A stretch of DNA of 64,000 bases from Beroe ovata (Eukaryota > Ctenophora > Nuda > Beroida > Beroidae): contig CAMPET010000162.1 in NCBI GenBank assembly GCA_946803715.1, positions 93,493 to 157,492 on the forward strand. The letters are read 5' to 3'. The translations under genes were made by a program, and so were the position numbers. Below are positions 21,177-38,494 of this stretch, piece by piece. The notes under the pieces were generated by a model, which ran no database searches, was not told the DNA's origin, and saw only the letters and a program-made list of their open reading frames with translations. How positions within the stretch are numbered: the stretch's first letter is position 1; each line of letters begins with the position of its first letter.

Positions 21177-23358
21177 ATGGATCAACACAGATCTGTGGTG
21201 TCAGCTCTGTCCACTGTGCAGGATGAGGTAAGCTTCTCCTATTTCCGCACTGATTGTGATCTCTACACTCAATTCATTGTTAATTTCTAACTCCCTCTTT
21301 TATTTTCAGGTGGTCTCCGCTCACACAGACCATCGCCTGAAGGGAACCCCGCCACTCCCTTCTCTCTCCCCCACTCTCATGTCCACTCTCAGCTATGTGA
21401 TGTCCACTGTCAGCTATCTGACGTCCACTCTCAGCTATCTGATGTCCACTCTCAGCTATCTGATGTCCACTCTCAGCTATCTGATCTCCACTCTCAGCTA
21501 TCTGATGTCCACTCTCAGATGATCAGCCCTTGATGCACTCTCTGCGATAGGGAAAGGTAAGAACCCGTCTTAATTTCATGAAACTAACATTTTTGAGCTG
21601 TCCGGAGAATTTTCATCTTCTTAACTGTCTATTTTCAGATGGTTCAGACCTCACACACTGGACTGTCACTACGCCAGAAGCTCAGCTTCAAGCTGTTCCC
21701 TTCGCAGAGAAAGGTGGGCGTTGTTTAATCACTTTATCACTTGACAATCATTGTTCCATTACTAACACAGAGCAGATGAACACAGTGTACTCGATGATCA
21801 GATAAGCAAACAGTCAATGAATGCTCATTTTTCTGGCGATTCTCACTATTTTTACTAATACTCACACGTATTCAGGTAGCCGTCTCCGGAATTTGGACCC
21901 TCCTCAAGACAGCGACCTCACAGCCGTCCAGCATCATCAGAGCTTGCTCAGGGATTTCAACAGGTTAGATTTATACTTCATTTCCACAGCAGCCTCGCTA
22001 TTTTGCAGTATGCAGCATTTTCACCCATCCAGTTTTCTTGCTCCTTCATAATACAAGTGCTCCTTCATAACACAACTCCTCCTTCATAATACAGCTGCTC
22101 CTTCATAATACAAGTGATCTTCAGATCCATTTTCCCCCGCTCACAGCGCCCCTGAGCTATCCTACGCTGGGTTCCCGCTGGAACAAGTCCACTGTGGACC
22201 GTGAATTGGTGAGGACAAATGATAGCGTCTCCCGATGATTTTCCATCATTATGTTGACCAATGATTTTCCACCATGATGTTGATTCTAATCGATGCTAAT
22301 TTTCAGTTGACGGCCCCTCAGTTTTGCCTCACTAGCTATTTCACTGTGCGATGTCAGCAGGTTAGTCACATTGACACTCAGGATTGCAAGCACACACTTA
22401 GCATTGACCATTCCACTAAATCTCCCCATATTTCAGATATCCGGGATATCTGTCGTGCAGTGGATCATGGGTTCCAGCGCGGGTATCTCTGGTGTAGTGA
22501 GGAGAAGATCACCGGATCTTCCCCTCGAGCACTGAGGAACACATTTCGGTGAGTTGAATTTCTCCCTCGCTTTACTCTCTTCACCTCTGCCATCCTAGAC
22601 TCCGCTAAACTTTGTGATCTGTTTCAGCTGCCGTTTCTCAGTCTCCCTCTCTCTCTGTCTAGCACGTTGTTGGGGCCCACTGCGCAGTTTCGCCTGGTAA
22701 GACTCGCTCGATCATTCCTCATTATAATACCAGATCTACTTTCTCAGCAGGATGCTAACACTCCTCACTTATCTCTAGGTTCAGATATCGGATCTTTGTT
22801 CGCACGAAGACCCGTGTCATAGTGCGACCACTGTGCAGTGTTCTGGTGAGTTGACTTACAAATTCGATGACACCAAATTTCTCAAGTTTTGGCTGAGAAT
22901 TTCAAATTCTACTATGTCCCTGACTCGATTCATTCCTCCAGAAGAGCAAAGACGGGAAGAACAAATTGGACAAGCTTCAGACAGACTCTTCTTCAGACCA
23001 GTCCAGACATCCCACTCTAGACAAATCGTCAGGGTGGCAGGTTTACTCTAGACAAATCGTCAGGGTAGACGAAGTAAGATCTGTCCGTCTGTATGTGTGT
23101 TCGTCTGTACGTGTGTCGCAGCAGTTTCCATGATGCCCCCAGGTTTTCTTCTCTGTTTCCACTTTTCCACCATCTTTCCGGGCTGATTGGCAACTGCTCA
23201 AGATTTAGAGTCAGTTCTCCTCTCTTGGGAGGGGAGCTGACTTCCATATTCATATTGATTTTCATTTTCCTCTTTCCTAGAATGGTTCCCCCCACTCCAC
23301 AAATAGGCCACTGTCATCTCATTCTCACCTAGCCGTAGTTGATTTATCAGTATACTAA
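21177..23358 (+). CDS. Unidentified multi-exon gene with unsettled frame
   Basis: A run of short exons with good splice sites follows the CCAAT promoter: 21046-21146, 21173-21227, 21310 onward, 21639-21713, 21876-21963, 22147-22208, 22336-22360 (or 22307-22360), 22437-22548, 22628-22696, 22779-22845, 22942-23073 and 23281-23358. From 21639 to the TAA at 23356-23358 one frame stays open across eight junctions (236 codons). It ends in a basic, then Ser-rich tail (KSKDGKNKLDKL, then SGWQVYS). An ATG in perfect Kozak context (ACCATGG, 21177) opens a different frame, starting MDQHRSVVSAL. That frame can be followed through 21639-21963 only by assuming a GA donor, and it then stops at 22201. A single N at 21161 leaves a 25-base pseudo-intron, so sequence is missing there. 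I recognise no family. That it is a transcribed gene is likely; the protein is uncertain. Confidence 0.45.
21378..21520. repeat. 21-bp tandem repeat ending in acceptor-like CTCTCAG
   Basis: About seven copies of a unit close to CTATCTGATGTCCACTCTCAG. Every copy ends in a pyrimidine-rich CAG, so the array is a ladder of potential 3' splice sites. Because 21 is a multiple of 3, all frames keep a seven-residue periodicity. Confidence 0.85.
22049..22118. repeat. Short tandem repeat CTCCTTCATAAYAC
   Basis: Four degenerate copies of a 14-19 base unit within an intron of the 21-23 kb gene. Confidence 0.7.
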
Positions 23359-26300
23359 TTAGGTTAATTGGGTAAATTGCTTTTATCAGGTTGGTAATGT
23401 TAACTAGGTTTGTATTCAAGTTATTTTATGTGAGTTAGGGTAATTGGTTGTGTCATAGTTAGTTGGTCGTATTGTAGTTGGTTGTGTTTTAGTAAGTTGT
23501 GCTAATTGTCGTGTTTGTGTTGGTTGTAATTTGTTTGGTTCATGTCTTGTACTACAGTGGGGCCACTTTTTGTTAGGGCACTTTTCTGAGACACTTTCAG
23601 TTCAGACACTTTCAGTTGAGACACTTTCAGTTGAGACATTTTCAATAGGGACGCTTTCGCTAGAGACACTTTCGCTAGAGACACTTTTACTATAGGCATT
23701 TTCTCTTTGCTAAATGATTTTTTTCGCATTTATCACCGTGTTCTCGAGTGTGGCCACTGTGTTTATTTGTTGTCCATTATACTTAATCCATCATAGATTG
23801 TTACTTTTGCTTTGGTTAGGTTCATCTAACCTGAGTGGATTATTATCGTCGTTAAAGTAACTAGGTTAGAGGCTTCCACCATTACCCACTCAGATTATAT
23901 GCGACGATTAAATTATTTTACCCCGGGTTTTTCATATTTCTAGGCACGACGTGTAAGCTTCAAGAGATGGAATTGGAATGGGCACAGTAAGTGCTATCGT
24001 AGCTACTTTTTAATTGGGCTGTTACTTTTTAATTAGCTATATGATAATGAGTACCCGGGGCTGGTAATATTTGATGAGTTAATTTTCGGTTTTTTCCTCG
24101 ATTGTTCACCATTTCACACCACTTCACAACCCATCCCGCTCTCTTAGACATTTATTGACCTACTTAGGTAGATTTTTCTAGCTTTTTTAAATAGTTCATT
24201 GGCTTTTCCAATGAACTTTCACACGGGTTCCATTCTGATGCCATCACCAAAACCTACTACTATCTCTTTTCGTCTCGACTTTGTCCTCGCATTGGTTTCG
24301 GTTATGGCATCGTTTCACTGCTTACTCTCGGGGAGTTGACCATGGTATAGGATCTCTGAGTGTCTCACGTTATGGGTTAATACAGGCCAGTGTCGATTTA
24401 CTCCATAGCGTGGAACCAGGGAGAGAGTATACGAGTCAGCTCTTTCGTGGGTCGGCAGCAATTTGTTTCAGGTATATCCTATGAATATCATATACTATAA
24501 ATACCTAGTTTAAGGCTCGCACGTTCACCTAGATAGGTCTAGTGTAGAGTATCATATAACTCCAGATATTGGGGAGTGGGGGCTGGCAAGCCCTCCTGTT
24601 TTTCTTCATCTTTTTCGTGGGGGGGTGGGGGNCTCTCTTAGAGATTTATTGAACTACTTAGGTAGATTTTCCTAGCTCTTTTAAATAGTTTTATTGGCTT
24701 TCTCCAATAAACTTTCACTCGGGTACCATTCTGATGCCATCACCAAAACCTTTCGTATTACCACCCTTTCTTGACCTCGTTTTCGCATTGGTTTTGGTTA
24801 TGGCATCTCTTTTCTGCCCTACTCTCGGGGAGTTGACCATGGTATTCACTCTGAGTGTCTCACGTTATGGGTTAAAACAGGCCAGTGTCGATTTACTCCA
24901 TAGCGTGAAATGAGGGAGTGTGTACCAGTCAGCTCTTTCGTGAGTCGGCAGCAATTGTGTATTTGTTTCAGGTATATCCTATGAATATCATATACTATGA
25001 ATATCTAGCTTAGGGTTCGCACGAGCACCGCACGTTTCTAGGTAGGTTAGTGTAATATATCACATATACAAGCTCCAGCAACGGTAAGTGCGTACTGTTT
25101 GTTATTATTTGTTACTGGGGGTTGGGGCTGGCAAGCCCATTTGTTATTTGGGGGTGGGGCTGGCAAGCCCGTCCGATCGCGAAAAATTTGGTAGGTTAAG
25201 TTAGTTCCGTACACCTAACACTCTCTTCCAGGTACACTAACACTCATCCCCTACAGGTTCACTAACACTATTTCCCTACAGGTACACTAACAATCTCTCT
25301 CAGGGTCATATTATATCTGTTTATGTCTTACTAACCATATCTGTATATTTCATGCAACCATCGAAACCGATCAACGCATCGCAAGAGCATAAGAAGTGGG
25401 TTTGTATAAAAGAAAAGAGAAGAATGGAAAATGTAAGTGTTATTTCTCATAAACCTAAATCAACTTTTTGAGTTTCTTCAATGCACCCCTACTTCTTCTC
25501 TACTAACCTTCTCTCCCATCTCTCATAACCAGAGTGTTATTTCTTCTGCTAATATTCTTTCTTTCATATGATAATACTGCCTGGAAGCCGTTTGACACGC
25601 CGCCTGGACACCGCTTGACACCGCTCGGAATCTTCATTTGGCAGTTTAACCTTATAGATAGGTGAGATTTTCATTCGTTGGTGCGGCAGACGCTCAGTTC
25701 TGTTTTGCTTCAATGTCTCACGGTATCCATCAGTTTTATTGTATTTTTCAGATCTTCTGGAACCTTGACACCACCGATCTGAATCTTATCAACACCATTT
25801 TATCCGGAATCCTCTCGCATTGCCGCTGAAATCTCTACATCAGAGAGTAGGTTGTAGTACATACTACATAATCATGCAGTGATTATTTACATGGTTCTAT
25901 CGATCACTATCTGATCTCGTATTCGTCAGTTTGAATAATTCCATTCTTCATTTCAGGTTTTGTCGACCAAAACCATCGTGGACCGAAAATGGGGAAAATT
26001 GTTTGGAATTGTTGGATCAGAAGGACGATATATCATTATATCAGGTAGCCTAAGTTGAGTCGAGAGACCATTATGTCCATTGATGTGAATTCAGAATTGA
26101 ATAAATATGATCCATATAATTGGTTCGGTTGTTGAAGCACCGACAATCCCGAATCACTATTGATTATTCATTCGAAAATTTTGTGCTTTTTTCTCATTCT
26201 ACGTAGAGCTACGTTCCCGTCTGTTTTGGTCGTATGTCGGCATATTACTCCGCATTTAGTTGTGAATATTCTTATATTGCTGTGAAGATGATTGAATTGA

Positions 26301-27370
26301 GTGCGGTGCAGTCTAGTGCTGTGTAGTGAAGTGGAGTGAAGTGTGCAGCAGCGAGGTAAGATTATGGCAATGCCGCGGTTTCTTGAGAAATCGATATCCC
26401 TCCAAATTCAGCGTTTGTCGGGTGGATGGGTGATATGATGATGAAGAATTGACCGCAAGGTTATGCACGTCGAGGTAATGAACGCCGAGATTTCGTACGT
26501 AAAGGTTGTGAACGCAGAGGTTTTGAACGTCTAGGTTACGCACTCCGAGGTATCGGGCGATCAGGTGGGATCAATTATTCATCATCGTATTCGGATTCCC
26601 ATGTTCACTTAACTTACGAACACAATTTTGAACTCAAGTTTCATTTTCGAGAAACAGCGGCTAAAGCATTTTCCGTGTAAATCGGCTTTGTGACTGTTGC
26701 TGTGACGATGAAGTGAAGTGAGGTGCAGTGAAGTGCAGTGAAATTGTGAAGTGGAGTTTTGTGCAGTGAAGTGTAAAGCCTAAATAAAGCACTCATTGTT
26801 TTTTCAAGGTAATCCCAGTTTAAATAAAACTGGGATTATCTTTAAAAAACTATGAGTGAAATAAAACTTTCATTTTCAGATTGAAAAAGCACGAGATCCA
26901 AGTTTAAGTAGTGACGAGAAGTGGAGAACACATTGTGCATATTGTTAACCATGACACAGACAACACCGCTTCGGGAACTGGAAGATATAAACCTATGATT
27001 GTAGTTGCACCGAACTTCAAATTTCTTGAGCTTGGGTGTTGACTTTTTGAGCTTGAGTTAGAATTTAGATGGAATTGTGGTTTTCATATGATTTTTCGAT
27101 TCATCCTATTTCTTGGCTTTTTTATTAAATTAATAATTGGTTCTTTATTTAATTTGATTGGTTCTTTATTTAATTCCTTATCAGTATCACTTTGACTTAT
27201 GATTATGAATATATTGATATTGAGTTTTTCAGTTTTCAATCTTGCATTAAAAATGAAGATGATGTTGTAATTTATCAATTCAATACGATCATGATCAATT
27301 AAATTTATGTTGAAATTGAATATTTCATTTAAATGGGAGTGAAGTATATGCGAATTTTTAAGCTTGCCTG
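23359..27370. other. Repeat-rich interval without a supported gene
   Basis: It contains short repeats (23580-23700, a GACACTTTCAGTT unit; 26460-26560, a GAACGYMGAGGTT unit; G-rich GGCTGGCAAGCCC words near 24580 and 25130) and a large near-duplication about an N at 24632. Exon-like pieces occur, such as an ATG-led segment at 25353-25431 followed by a GTAAGT donor and a segment after TTTCAG at about 25752, but I could not chain them into a protein. A non-coding RNA or degenerate gene is possible. Confidence 0.35.
24142..25140. repeat. Near-duplicate pair flanking a single N
   Basis: The segment from about 24142 (CTCTCTTAGACATTTATTGA) to about 24600 is repeated, diverged, from 24633 (CTCTCTTAGAGATTTATTGA) to about 25140. 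Shared blocks include GATGCCATCACCAAAACC and GGGGAGTTGACCATGGTAT. The second copy starts immediately after the N at 24632. It may be a real tandem duplication or two unmerged haplotypes. Confidence 0.75.
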
Positions 27371-27556
27371 ACGCCTGTCCACTGCAGTCTGGTTGGCAAT
27401 GGCCGTCTAGAATTTCATTGCGTTCGCGGCTCGCGTCAGCAGTCAGCTGGGCCTAGCACTCTAGCAGTAGCATCGCCAGGCAACAGTCTGGCAGCAATGC
27501 TCACATTGCTGTTCCGGGAACAGCGTTGCGTGAATTTATGGATTTCGTTACTTTGC

Positions 27557-28526
27557 TGTTCCCGCGCTGCGTGACCCAAATTGAAATATGCACCGCGCGC
27601 TGCGCGTCTCCGTGGTAATTGGACATATGCCGTCACACTTGTCGCGGCCGGATGTTATCGCGATAACATCCGGCAAGCGTGATCGTGACCCAAGGCCAAA
27701 TGCCATGCCAGATGCGCGATCCGAAGCGATGCGCGTCTCTTGACGCGACTCTACAGTTTGTGCATACGTTGCCGTTCCGCGCCGGTTTGACACTTGTCGA
27801 TCAATGATAGACCCTGCCGAGAATTTCGTTTCGCGCGCGCGGCGCTAACTTATTCTCAGACAAGCCGCTTCGCGGCTTGCATCAGCGGTCTAGCATTGCA
27901 TCGCCAGACAAGTTTGACACCGTCTGAATGTCCTACTCGATCACTCGGTGAAGCTTGAAAAGTCGTAGGAACCACGGAGACCAGAGACGCGCAGCGCGCG
28001 CGGTTATAGGATTTCTCCTTCACCTTGTAGGATTTCACCCTACAGCTACCTTTGCGGTAGCGCGAGAACCACAGTCAGATCAGATAACATTTCGCATGGC
28101 AATGACTTACTGTGCACACGTTGCGCGCCCCTGTTCTACTCACAGTCACTCTCAATGAACTGAAAAGTCGTAAAAAAAAACACGAAGACGCGCAGCGCGC
28201 GCGGAGTATTTGGGTCACGCAGCGCGGGAACATGACTAACCCTGCCCATGCCGTCGGCGCCGCGCAATTGTAATTCCGCCCTTGCACCAGGGATCGAATC
28301 CCGCCAGCGAGTGTAGGGAGAAATTTTGTCGGGCGATGCCAGACCGCTGATGCAAGCCGCGATGCAAGTTGAGCGCGCGCGACGAAATTCTCGACAGGGT
28401 TTATCATCGATCGACAAGGAGAAATTCTACATCAAGCGCCATTCAAAGCAGTGAAGTGAGCAATCATAAGTTCGCGCCGCGCGAAACGTTCCTCTCGACA
28501 GGGTCTATCATCGAACGACGATCGTT
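27557..28526. mobile_element. GC-rich fold-back (MITE-like) element
   Basis: Two 37-base arms, 27793-27829 and 28382-28418, are inverted complements with 3 mismatches (CTTGTCGATCAATGATAG... against its reverse). The inverted symmetry continues inward: GCTTGCATCAGCGGTCTAGC near 27870 against its complement near 28345. It also continues outward: CGCGCTGCGTGACCCAAAT near 27560 against its complement near 28210. A further arm copy lies at 28492-28519. The block is full of GCGCGC words, unlike the AT-rich surroundings. I find no transposase ORF and no clear target-site duplication, so it is a non-autonomous element or a nest of such elements. It is related to the block at 52607-53100. Confidence 0.7.
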
Positions 28527-28696
28527 AAGCTTTTTATTTTTTCCTTTGATACACCTGATTAATTTATTTAATGTCCGGTGACTACAAGCCAAATTAAATA
28601 CTCATCTTGATAAAATAACTAGAAAAGTCATGTCATTTTATGGTGATATTTACCTTGTTTCTTGCTGACATTTTCGTTTACACACAGTACATTAAC

Positions 28697-28918
28697 ATGG
28701 CTGACATTGAATCATTCAGAGAATTTCTTGTAAACTACAACAAATGTGCTCAACTGTGTTTCAACAACTGTATAAAGGACTTCAGCAATAGGGAAATTAG
28801 TGAAAAAGAAGACAAGTGTACTGGTAACTGTTCAGACAAATTTCTTAAAATAAATGCCAGGTTATTGACAAGAGTTCAAGAGTATAATGTAATGGCTGCT
28901 GAAAGGAACTCTCAGTGA
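28697..28918 (+). CDS. TIMM9: Mitochondrial import chaperone Tim9
   Basis: A single-exon 73-residue protein. It has the twin CX3C signature of small Tim proteins: CFNNC and CTGNC, separated by 16 residues. The flanking Tim9-type segments are FREFL-YNKC before and SDKFLKINAR...VQEYN after. An additional Cys four residues before the first motif is not part of the signature. Small Tims form hexamers (Tim9-Tim10) in the intermembrane space and carry hydrophobic carrier proteins to the TIM22 complex. The ATG at 28697 is chosen because it gives the usual short N-terminus; the frame is open further upstream but lacks similarity. The kinesin-13 start codon lies only 181 bases downstream on the same strand. 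Confidence 0.93.
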   Translation: MADIESFREFLVNYNKCAQLCFNNCIKDFSNREISEKEDKCTGNCSDKFLKINARLLTRVQEYNVMAAERNSQ

Positions 28919-29099
28919 TATTCTTTCACTCATGAAGTACTCTATTTTTTTAACTGAATGATTTCTATGATTTAGCTTATAATTTTGAATTCCTCTCAAG
29001 TTGTGTCATATAGTTTTCTGAAGATATTAGCATTCCTTCTCATAGCAACTATAAAGTGTGAAGCTGTCTATCAAAAGTTAACCCCATGGTTAGATAGGA

Positions 29100-35499
<6,400 letters not shown>

Positions 35500-38083
35500 A
35501 CAGTGAGTGTGACCACTGTCCACTGAACAGTGTTCCTGTTCACTGTAGACAATATACGGACATAGCCATTGTGTCCACTAAGTTAGACACTATACTGTGT
35601 GGTATACTGTGTGGTATACTGTGTGGTATACTGTGTACACGGTGTATACAATGTATACAGTGTGGTTGTCCAATTTGTAGAGTGGGTGTCTACCACTGCA
35701 GATATAGACTATAGAGCGTTCTTACTAAACACACATTGGAGTCCACTGTTGATGTCCACAATATAGGATGTGTGTGTACGTGTACTATTGTGTCCACAGT
35801 TCACAGATAGCTTGTCCAATGCCCTATGTCCATATTATGGTAGTTTTTTGGAAAAGTTAGTAAACCAGTTAGTAAAACCTCATACCAACTTGACTGGTGT
35901 CTGGTATGCCAGTTTACTGGCAGTATGTCATGAACAATGAACTTGAAGCTGCCGAGAATGACCAGCTTGAACAAGAATAAGAATTTTATAGCAGATAATA
36001 TGATATTTTCAATTTCTTTTCGTGAAAAGACAATCAGCCAACTTCTTTCGGAGTTCGGAAAGGTTTTTTGCAGTTGAAAACTGAGTAGGTAATCATCAAG
36101 TTCAACAATGATGATGATGGAAAAATTATATGAATTTAGTCGTATAATCATAATTATTATCTTTACGCAAATTATTTGTTACCTTAATAATACTTTGATA
36201 GTAACGAATTTCTCAAAAAAGTTTCGTTTTGAAGGCAATTATTTTAAAACATACTATTATTACAATGGAATGTTCCCTGGTTTTGAAATGTAATTTCTTC
36301 TCCCTTGGTAACAACTTTGTGTTTTTTGTCCCTTTCTCTCCCCCACTCTTCAATAATCCCGTCCCCATCAATCTGTAACACACCCCTAACTCAACATATG
36401 CCCACCATTCATTAGTCACACGCTGACCTAGCCCGTTCCTACTCCACGTGTACTTCCTCACATTGGTCAAACTCACAGGTTTTAAAGTAGTTCACTATGT
36501 ATGTAAACGGAACTGTCCAACTGCCCATGTTTCTCAGTACGTTTTCGACAAGAATTACTCCTCCCATGAAATCCCGCCCTTTGTCAGACCTTTTCTCATT
36601 GGATCATATCGTGAAACTGGCGGAATATACTCGTTACTCGTTCTCAGTTCATTATCACAGTGATGGTCGAATTCGAAACACGAGAACAGCAAACTGCTGC
36701 ATCCTCGGAAATCACTGGAAAGTCGTGCCTTCCCAGCTTTCATCATGTCCAATAGTTCAGCTGTTACAAGGTTTTCGAAATATTTATGAATATTTATGAA
36801 TTCCTGTATGTTTATGCCGTGCTACCACCCATACGATGCCAATAAATCGGTGCCTCTAAAACAGCGGTTCACGTCCTGTAATTTTGTGCGGTGAGACTCA
36901 ATTCTCGTAGGACTAGGATATTATATTTGGGTTTCTTTAGGATACGCATCCTGTTTCCTGCTCTATCACTTCCCTAATCTTTCCTCAGTTTAGAATATCG
37001 ATTGTAAGTGTAACAAAGTTATCTGATATTTACCATGGTTACGAGTTTAGTGTAACCATAGTAACGGTTTACAAAGGCGTGTCAGTGATAGTGATATTTC
37101 ACTGAATTTACCGCTCGCCTCTCGGATTAGTAGGAATGTTTCAGTTCTAATTTTATCATATCGTGAGATTCTCGCAGTTTATTTCCAGGACAACTATAGT
37201 AGTAGTAACAATAGTAGCACTATTGTAACTGAATACATACTGAGTACCTGTGTGTAGTGCAATCGATACGGATTCCCTTTGAGATAACTATCGCTAATTT
37301 GGCCTCGCTAATTAACCAATCTGTGATAAGTATCGGCAATATGTTGGCTCCTCATTGTAATACTTTGGGCAGTCTATATTGGAGTTGGACAGTGGGTATC
37401 GGTGGACTTGAAATCCTCAACTTTGCGGACGCTCGTCTGTTATAATTAGAATTCTTCACCTGCAATGTCGGTTGCACTTCTCTTGTTCTACATACTTCCC
37501 TTCCATTAGAAACTTCATCCGGAGGTTGCATGCAGCAAGTTTGATAACATCACGAAGGTCTGCCGATTCAGACACTATTCCCCCTCCTATTTTTCGCATT
37601 TTAATCGACCCAATAACTACTCTTTCGCAGAATTAAATTCAATATTCATATTTATAGCGACATTTTGATTTATCACAACTCCTTGTTTTTGCTGAAAGGT
37701 AAAGCAAATCCCGCCGTTTTACACGACATATAGTGCGTTCCTGTCAACAGCTGTACATTGCTCTGGACAGTGAACTTAAGAAGACTCATATGAGAAGTGT
37801 GCTCGCTTGCAATAATTCAAGGAGTTGTTAGTGTTACAATCGTTAGTGGATACCGATATAGTGAATATCGTTATAGTGGATACCGGGTTCGCATTATTCG
37901 ATCATGACAGCTCTGCTTAGCATCGTACATGAGACTTGCACTATGGGAAAGTTTTCCTTTGCATCTTCAGGTCTTCTTTTTTCATTCTGATCCTTAGGAA
38001 TTGTTTTGATTTCATGTTTTACAGTTGTTTTCCCTTAGCAAATCCAGAGAGCAGAGAGTAGCGTATTGCTGAACAGACTCATC
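35500..38083. other. Interval between KIF2 and the zinc-ribbon gene
   Basis: TGTA-rich repeats (four GTGGTATACTGT units at about 35595-35640) and AT-rich DNA. An ORF of 100 codons at 36497-36799 sits after a CTCACAG acceptor-like site. It overlaps two other open frames and resembles no family known to me, so I do not call it. An acceptor-like TTTTCCCTTAG at about 38030-38040 suggests a 5' exon of the next gene somewhere in this interval. Confidence 0.4.
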
Positions 38084-38494
38084 ATGCCAATCAAGGTAAT
38101 TCCCCCCGTCCCCCCCCCCTCGAGTGATCAATGTTGACCTAATACTCTACACTTTATCTTGCGACGATGATATTAAGACCTTGTCAACATGATTGATGAT
38201 GATCCGCTGCTCATGCTGTATGTCCTAGTTTATTTATTCTGTTCATTTTCAGCCAAACTATACATACCGGTGTCCATCGTGTGAGAAAATGTGGTTCTCA
38301 ACCAGTAAATGGAGTACAAAACTCGTGAGTAACTGCAAAAAGTGGAGCATATTATCACCATCAAGTACCCTTCAATTAAGCTGAGCTTTGGAGTGTAGAA
38401 GGTCCACAATAGTCATACCCTTTTCCAGGAATGTACGACATGCAAGATATTTGTGGAGCCCACCAAATACAATCCCACCACTGACAAAGTTTAA
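38084..38494 (+). CDS. Small two-CxxC zinc-ribbon protein
   Basis: Exons 38084-38095, 38253-38324 and 38429-38494 join in phase to about 49 residues if the first ATG is used. The pattern is YRCPSCEKMW, then ECTTCKIFVEP, that is two CxxC knuckles about 20 residues apart with an aromatic after the first. This resembles the core of 3CxxC-type zinc fingers (RTP/ZAR families) and other zinc ribbons, but it is too short for a firm assignment. The frame is also open upstream to an acceptor at about 38040, so the N-terminus may be longer and include an unseen exon. Two AATAAA signals at 38542-38547 and 38550-38555 follow the TAA. Splice sites, phase and poly(A) signals support a real gene; its role is unknown. 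Confidence 0.65.

Noticed and set aside
21378-21520. CRISPR-like array
   Set aside because: Contiguous 21-bp tandem repeat without spacers, in a eukaryotic gene.
36497-36799. 100-codon ORF after an acceptor-like CTCACAG
   Set aside because: Three overlapping open frames on both strands, no partner exon and no family resemblance; left as undetermined.
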